A DNA stretch of 64,000 bases from positions 1,054,001 to 1,118,000 of the forward strand of contig SCHM01000005.1 of assembly GCA_004123355.1 (NCBI GenBank), written 5' to 3'. The notes below the pieces were generated by a model. It made no database searches. It saw nothing but the letters and a program-made list of their open reading frames with translations, and had not been told where the DNA came from. Within the stretch, counting starts at the first letter, position 1. Every line of letters starts with the position of its first letter. Positions 59,001 through 64,000 of this stretch are shown here, in pieces. Made by a program: the position numbers and the translations under genes. Source of the DNA: Amphirosellinia nigrospora. Taxonomy: Eukaryota > Ascomycota > Sordariomycetes > Xylariales > Xylariaceae.

Positions 59001-59145
59001 CTCGGATTTCTCTCCAGATAACCAGACATCACGACCCCTCTATCTCAACACCAGATCTTCGTTTACTTCTATAGCCTCTACGCATCACCTCTTATCCGTG
59101 GGCTCTTATAATTAGCGGACGACTATCGGCGTCCAGATTTTCGTG
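44078..59145. other. 15-kb region with no recognisable gene
   Basis: Open frames are short (mostly under 120 codons), scattered over both strands and without known domains, in contrast to the dense gene blocks on either side. TACCTAGGTA palindromes occur at 51429 and 53016; a 12-bp tandem duplication of CCATAACACCGT lies near 53900, and a CCCTG run at 57453-57475. One coding-like minus-strand exon is listed separately (49674-49950). A second candidate at 47857-48105 (MAAGTRRCTNNN, then VYRCVDEDLLFTRHSVFYYH before a GTAAGT donor) is weaker. It may be decayed repeat or gene sequence; I cannot assign it. Confidence 0.45.
49674..49950 (-). CDS. Isolated coding-like exon, unassigned
   Basis: Minus-strand frame reading SYPKHLTYRSSIYALLVAPP, SHCRLRDEEKQIPEATLTQL, AATAKSGRLNAAIGIILCDR and DLMQYAARSIPKQQGLDDIL, directly followed by a strong donor (GTAAGTATG, from 49673 down). 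Composition and phase-2 donor look like a real exon. No matching exon could be found on either side and I do not recognise the family, so this may be a gene fragment. Confidence 0.35.
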
Positions 59146-61061
59146 ATGGGACTTAATCCGTTTGCGAGGACGTCTAGTCCCTCTCTAAGTGGTGACCATG
59201 CGTCACTACCACCTTTCCAAGACGACAGATGCTCGTACTAGGTACGTGCTTTGACTGAAGTTAAAGAACGCCATAGACTAACACGGGTTCCACTAGCAAT
59301 CTGCCGAATTTGTGAACCTATTGCTTTCATGGAATCTTCCCCTACGTGTATTTCATGATACAAGATTTCCATGTCACTGAAGATCCCAGTAGAATCTCAT
59401 TCTACGCCGGCTTGGTCACCTCCGCGTTCACTTTTGCCGAGTTCTCGACTGGCCTTCTATGGGGACGGTTGAGCGACAAGATTGGAAGAAAACCAGTCAT
59501 CTTGACGGGCTTGATTGGCACTGCATTGAGTGTTCTTGTTTTTGGTTTCGCTCCTAATCTCACGGTGGCCCTTATCGCCCGAGCCATTGGCGGGCTTCTG
59601 AACGGGTACGTCTCAAACCATTGTGGCATGAGATTCGATGCTAACCATCATGTAGGAACATGGGAGTATTGCAAAGCACAATATCAGAACTCATCACTGT
59701 TAAGGAGCATCAACGTGGGTCCAGAGTCAAGTTACAAAACTAGGAAATGCTGTTACTGAACGAATCCCAGCTCGCGCTTACACCGTATTGCCCGTGGTAT
59801 GGTGCCTCGGATCGATCATCGGACCTATGATTGGAGGCGCACTCGCACGACCATGCATCAGCTATCCAAACATATTCGCTCCAGGGACGGTATGGGACCG
59901 ATATCCGTATCTGCTTCCGAATCTTTTCAGCGCCTTTATCGTACTTGTTGGGGTAATCAACGGCTTCTTATTCCTTGAGGAGACCCATGCTCAAAAGAAG
60001 ATGGAACGGGATCGTGGGTTGGAGTTAGGCGATTGGATCACATCCAAACTCACAGGCTTCCGAAAGTGTACCGAACCGCGGGATGAAGAAATCGAAGCTA
60101 CCGGATCGCGAGGATGAGATGAGACCCCTCATTGACCACGATGAGCAGCTACCAACATATCGCACGAACGAGAACACACCAGCTAGCTCACCCCGCCTCC
60201 GATCCGCATCAGCGCCAGCGATTACTCGAGACTCGCTGGATCTCACCCAATCAAGTGACCACATGGGCGTGGGTTTCTCAAAGACGTTTACCCGACCAGT
60301 GATTATGAACATCATCTCTTTTGGTATCCTAGCCTTGTGAGTAGTCAGCACGTTGTAGCATACCTGCTCTAGCTAACCCAAAATGTAGCCACACGATGAC
60401 GTTCGATCAACTATTGCCCGTGTTCCTGGCGACAGCACCACCCACGAACCACATGGAAACGTCTCTTCCTCTTAAATTCGTGGACGGATTCAACCTCGAT
60501 TCGAAGACCGTAGGCATCATCCTCAGCATTCAGGGAGCATACCAGCTGCTCATCAACACGTTCGTGGTTCCGAAGGTTCTTTCACGCTTTGGGCCCTGGC
60601 ATCATTCCGTTTCATCGTTGTCGCCTATTTCCTGCTTTACTTGGTCACCCCATACCTTGTTCTCTTACCTCCAGCGTACCGTATGGTCGGCTTGGCCGTA
60701 CTGTTAGCATGGAAGTGCGCTTTCGCCGCCATCATTTATCCAAGCAACGCAATCCTCACGGCGGACTCGGCGCCTAGTAAGCTAGTGCTCGGCACCATTA
60801 ATGGCGTCGCTGCTTCGTCGGCTAGCCTCTGCCGCGCTTTTGGACCCATCATCTCTGGCATTCTCTACGCCGTCGGCCTCCAGTCCGGATACTCTGGCTT
60901 GGCATGGTGGTTCACTGCCCTCGTCGCCATCGGCGGCTTTAGTCGGCTTCGGATCCCGGATCCTTCCAACCGGTCACCCTCGCAGGACGAGAACCTCATC
61001 TCACGATCGCGATGTGGAGATTGCTGAGCAGCGTCGCGCTTCCTCTCTACGCTTGGCATGA
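59146..61061 (+). CDS. Major facilitator superfamily transporter
   Basis: Twelve-TM type transporter of the fungal branch near yeast YCR023C and plant ZIF proteins; substrate unknown. Exons 59146-59241, 59297-59605, 59656-59714, 59771-60336 and 60389-61061 join by short GT/AG introns (about 50-56 bp). Motifs: ICRICEPIAFM in TM1, the MFS signature GRLSDKIGRKPVILTG after TM2, ALIARAIGGLLNGNMGV in TM4, VLPVVWCLGSIIGPMIGGAL in TM5, a long cytosolic loop (MRPLIDHDEQLPTYRTNENT), and SNAILTADSAPSKLVLGTIN in the C-half. Frame changes near 59214, 59334, 60102, 60597 and 60994 break it; the sum is consistent with about 570 codons. Position beside RIB7 gives no functional hint. Confidence 0.85.
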
Positions 61062-61921
61062 CGGCAACAGATTCTGCTCTCTTGATGGGAAACGCACGGA
61101 TCCATTTTATTTTAGTGGTATTTCCAAGGATTCTCCGGGCGTTCATAGACGTGGGTCTTTATCTTTCGGCGCATTCTCGATCTTATTATTCCGCTACCGG
61201 CTTGCTTGCGGTTCTATTGTTTTAACTACGTAGCCACGACTTCGTCTCTTTCTACTTTGATTATTCGGAGCGCGGCCAGAATTCCTCTTCCCCGATACCC
61301 TTCTGCGTTCAGGGCCTGCCTTTTGTTTTAGGTCCTCCAACCCTGAAATGAACGGGTTTTGGTTATGAGGTCGTACATGCATAGACTGGCTGGGCAACTG
61401 AGCAGCATGATTATCTATATCCTTTATTACGGTTTCAATTGCGATTTCGGCATATGCATGGACATATTATAGAGCCAACAGGGGCACACACGGGCAACAC
61501 AAAGGGTTTTTCATCTTCCCTTTTTTTTTCGCATACAGCACCGAGAATATTGGATGCAAGGACTGGACAGGCTGAGGACGCCTAGGTTAAGGAGAAACTT
61601 CGGAACGGAAATAGTAAAGTACAGGTTTTAATATTTCTTCTCTTGGGTTATTACGAACCGGCGTTGAACAATATTGGCATCCACGATGGCTACTACCTTA
61701 GTTAGGTATCCTTGAGCTTACGGATGGAAGGGCGCAACTACGATTACACTTTGATTTTCCCTATTATTTAGCATGTCTCTAGATTCGACTTTTAGATACG
61801 AAGAATGTGAAAAAGTCGGTTACCCCATCATCCTATCTTAGACATGACACTACCGGCACCCAACCCAGTGGCAACTGAGACATACATCGCCCTGATCTGA
61901 CCGGTATAACACATTGATATT
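61062..61921. other. Convergent 3' spacer
   Basis: No gene supported between the convergent MFS and RIB7 genes. Only short frames; nothing else noted. Confidence 0.5.
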
Positions 61922-62823
61922 CTAGGCCCGCATACATCTACGCGCATTACGCCTTATTCTCCCGCATAATACGATGTCTTCACCGAGCGGCAACCACATG
62001 GTGTCAGACAGTCTTGCTACCGGCGTATCAGCACCGAGTATGCGCGGAGGACTCACGGTAACACCCCCTGTCCAAGCCACATTGGAGCAATTGTGATGAT
62101 GACACTATCCACTAAATCCGCGTTCTCCCCTAGCAACGAGTTGATGACCTGGGCGCCTCCCTCGACCATGATGCTACGAAGACCTTCCTGCCGCACAGCC
62201 GATAGAATGACACGCCAATCGAGGCGATGAGTACTGCTATCTCCATCCCGATGGCCGTTCAATACGATGAACTTCCCTCCAACGGCTTCTAATATGCCCC
62301 TTTTGTGTGCCGATGGCTCCTTTTCCAGAGTCACGATATAGGGCGCCAGCCCCTTGCCTTCGCGCGCTAGTCGCATGACCTTGCTCTGAGCGGTGAAATC
62401 CCAGCGCAGGCGCGGATCGACGATGATAGGCCGTGGCTGATGAGGTGTGATTCCGTTCCCGGTGCTCCCTTCACCCTCACGACCGACACCGGCCGAGTCA
62501 GGCGCGACATCAGCCAACCGAGAGTTCAGACCCGGATCGTCCGCCATGGCAGTTCCGACGCCAACGCAGATGGCGTCGTGCCGGCTGCGAAGGTAGTGCG
62601 TCATGGCCTTGGACTGAGGCCCGCTTAGCGCGGTGCGGATCCCAGGCCCTAGTGCCAGCGCAGAGTCAAGCGAGGTGGCGAAAGTGAGTGTTGTAAAGGG
62701 GAGCACGGACGGTAATGGCGGTGAATCTACGCCCTCCGGATGCGAGGAAAATTGGGGAGGCGGCAAGTGAGGTTCCAAACGGTCACGGTCGGCTGCAGGA
62801 AAATTGAGCGGTGCCTCGGCCAT
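61922..62823 (-). CDS. RIB7: 2,5-diamino-6-ribosylamino-4(3H)-pyrimidinone 5'-phosphate reductase
   Basis: Riboflavin-pathway enzyme that reduces the ribose side chain of the GTP-derived pyrimidine with NADPH. The start at 62823 (MAEAPLNF) precedes the domain; the frame is open upstream to 62979 but that part looks like leader. The reductase core shows FTTLTFATSLDSALALGPGI, SKAMTHYLRSRHDAICVGVG and TAMADDPGLNSRL, then RPIIVDPRLRWDF and the motif LRSIMVEGGAQVINSLL of the NADPH-binding end. The C-terminus (PRILGADTPVARLSDTMWLP) is in another frame after a one-base loss at a C5 run (62064-62068 on plus); restored, the enzyme has 300 aa. No intron is visible. The family call is firm; riboflavin synthesis is essential in most fungi without uptake. 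Confidence 0.9.
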
Positions 62824-64000
62824 TCTGGATTTGGGTGAAACACCAAACGGCCGTTTGTTTCGCTCTCTGATTATACGGGCCGCGGGGGTTGGGGTGAGGT
62901 TGTATTCTGACTTGAACAAGAGCTGGGAATCGGCAGGGCCACTTGCATTATGTGGATTCGCCTCCTCAACGTGCTGCAAGTCTTAGAGTTTCAGTAGTGC
63001 CTGCGGTAAAGCCACCGGTTTTCAAGAGATGCGGTATACCGGCCGAAAAAAACATTGATTCAGATGTGGTCATGATCTCTCAGTGGGTCTCTAAATCACC
63101 AGCACTTAAACTACCTACCTAGCCCGCCAGCACAATTACTACGTTAGGCACGGTTATGTCAACAATTAACCCAGATGACTATCGAGGTATCTTTCTTTTT
63201 TTCCTACATAGAAGAGAACTTGGCCAAATAGGAAAATAGCTTCCCAGATACCTTGAATGTTCATCTTGCTCAAAAGTCTGGGCAATCTGGACACATAACT
63301 TGGTACGATTTCTCATCTCTTTCAGACCCCGGCTTGCTTAGATAAGGTATAGATGGCACTATTCTATCCCACACCACACAGACTACAATAATAATATTCG
63401 AGAACAAGTTTGCCAAGGCCGCCCTCTATTCCCTGATTTTGACCTCTTTCTCTTGCTTCTGTCACACCGGCACAACCACGCACTGCGACCTAATAGCCAT
63501 TCATCATAACCACCCGCCGTAGAAGACGGAAGAGGCCCCGTCCTCACCCGAAGCCATATGGCTTTTTCATCGTGACTTGTTCTTTACTCAGCTACGCTAC
63601 ACAATGCACCGACTGGGCGCCTTGGCAATCGGATATTCACCCAGGATCTAATAATAATTCGCTCCACGAGTCCCATCAGCTTCGTACCCAACCCAAGAGT
63701 GGCGATTGAAGGGTAGCGAGAAGGACAGACAACAAGTATGTTCATAGGTGTCCTCGTAGCCCCAGAGAGCATCGCGGTGGGCCTTACGTCAGATCATATA
63801 CATCGAGGTATAGATACATGGGCGCCGTGACAAGAGACGGAAAAGAAGCCTGCATCGAACATGGCTCAAAGCGGGACAGCAGATGAGAGAATCGTACGTT
63901 CGCTGCCTCGGACGTACGGTTCGGTCCTGTGGTCTTGCATACAATAAACCACACAAAGTCCGAATCTGGATGAGTAGTTGGGATGGCAGCATTCATACAG
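62824..64000. other. Upstream region of RIB7 to the window end
   Basis: An upstream in-frame extension of RIB7 reaches 62979. A partial motif (CTACCTACCTAG) lies at about 63112. Beyond this I see no gene: the remaining frames are short and without domains. Confidence 0.45.

Overview
This window looks like nuclear DNA of a filamentous ascomycete (Pezizomycotina, most likely Sordariomycetes). It has short introns of about 45-80 bp with GTRNGT donors, CTAAC-like branch sites and YAG acceptors. Single-copy fungal housekeeping genes (SMC2, a CUE1-like factor, PEX7, RIB7) sit between spacers of about 1-2 kb rich in the palindrome TACCTAGGTA. I see no rRNA gene, convincing tRNA gene or CRISPR array.

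Layout. 1-11 kb: SMC2 (minus, its last dozen or so codons beyond the left edge), a CUE1-like ER ubiquitin factor (plus), an unnamed one-TM protein (minus) and a mitochondrial DEAD-box RNA helicase (plus). 11-16 kb: gene-poor, with two opposed fragments of a CACTA/Plavaka-like DDE transposase. 16-23.3 kb: a C2H2 zinc-finger gene with a telomere-like minisatellite upstream, PEX7, a complete 375-bp MITE with 52-bp terminal inverted repeats and a 9-bp target duplication, a CUE-AlkB-GRF dioxygenase, and a double-GFA-domain gene convergent with it. 25-32 kb: a small one-TM protein, a SigF/NTF2-like membrane protein, a basic low-complexity gene and a protein built of seven tandem Cys4 zinc-ribbon-like repeats. 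34-44 kb: a Zn(II)2Cys6 activator of the Ppr1/UaY (purine utilisation) type, a membrane J-domain protein, a predicted secreted protein and a purine-cytosine (NCS1/FCY) permease. 44-59 kb: about 15 kb in which no gene can be named. 59-63 kb: an MFS transporter and RIB7 (riboflavin synthesis).

A property of the whole window must be kept in mind. Most recognisable genes are broken by isolated shifts of the reading frame, mostly at short homopolymers and nearly all in the sense of one missing base. Restoring one base at each site gives exon sums that are multiples of three and normal family lengths. Because essential genes are affected as much as accessory ones, I read these as consensus errors and not as pseudogenes. 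Such genes are annotated as whole loci with their breaks noted.

The items most worth following up are the Cys4 repeat-array protein (30.9-32.0 kb), the MITE (19.7-20.1 kb), the roughly hundredfold excess of TACCTAGGTA palindromes in spacers, and the purine-type regulator lying 5 kb from a purine-type permease.
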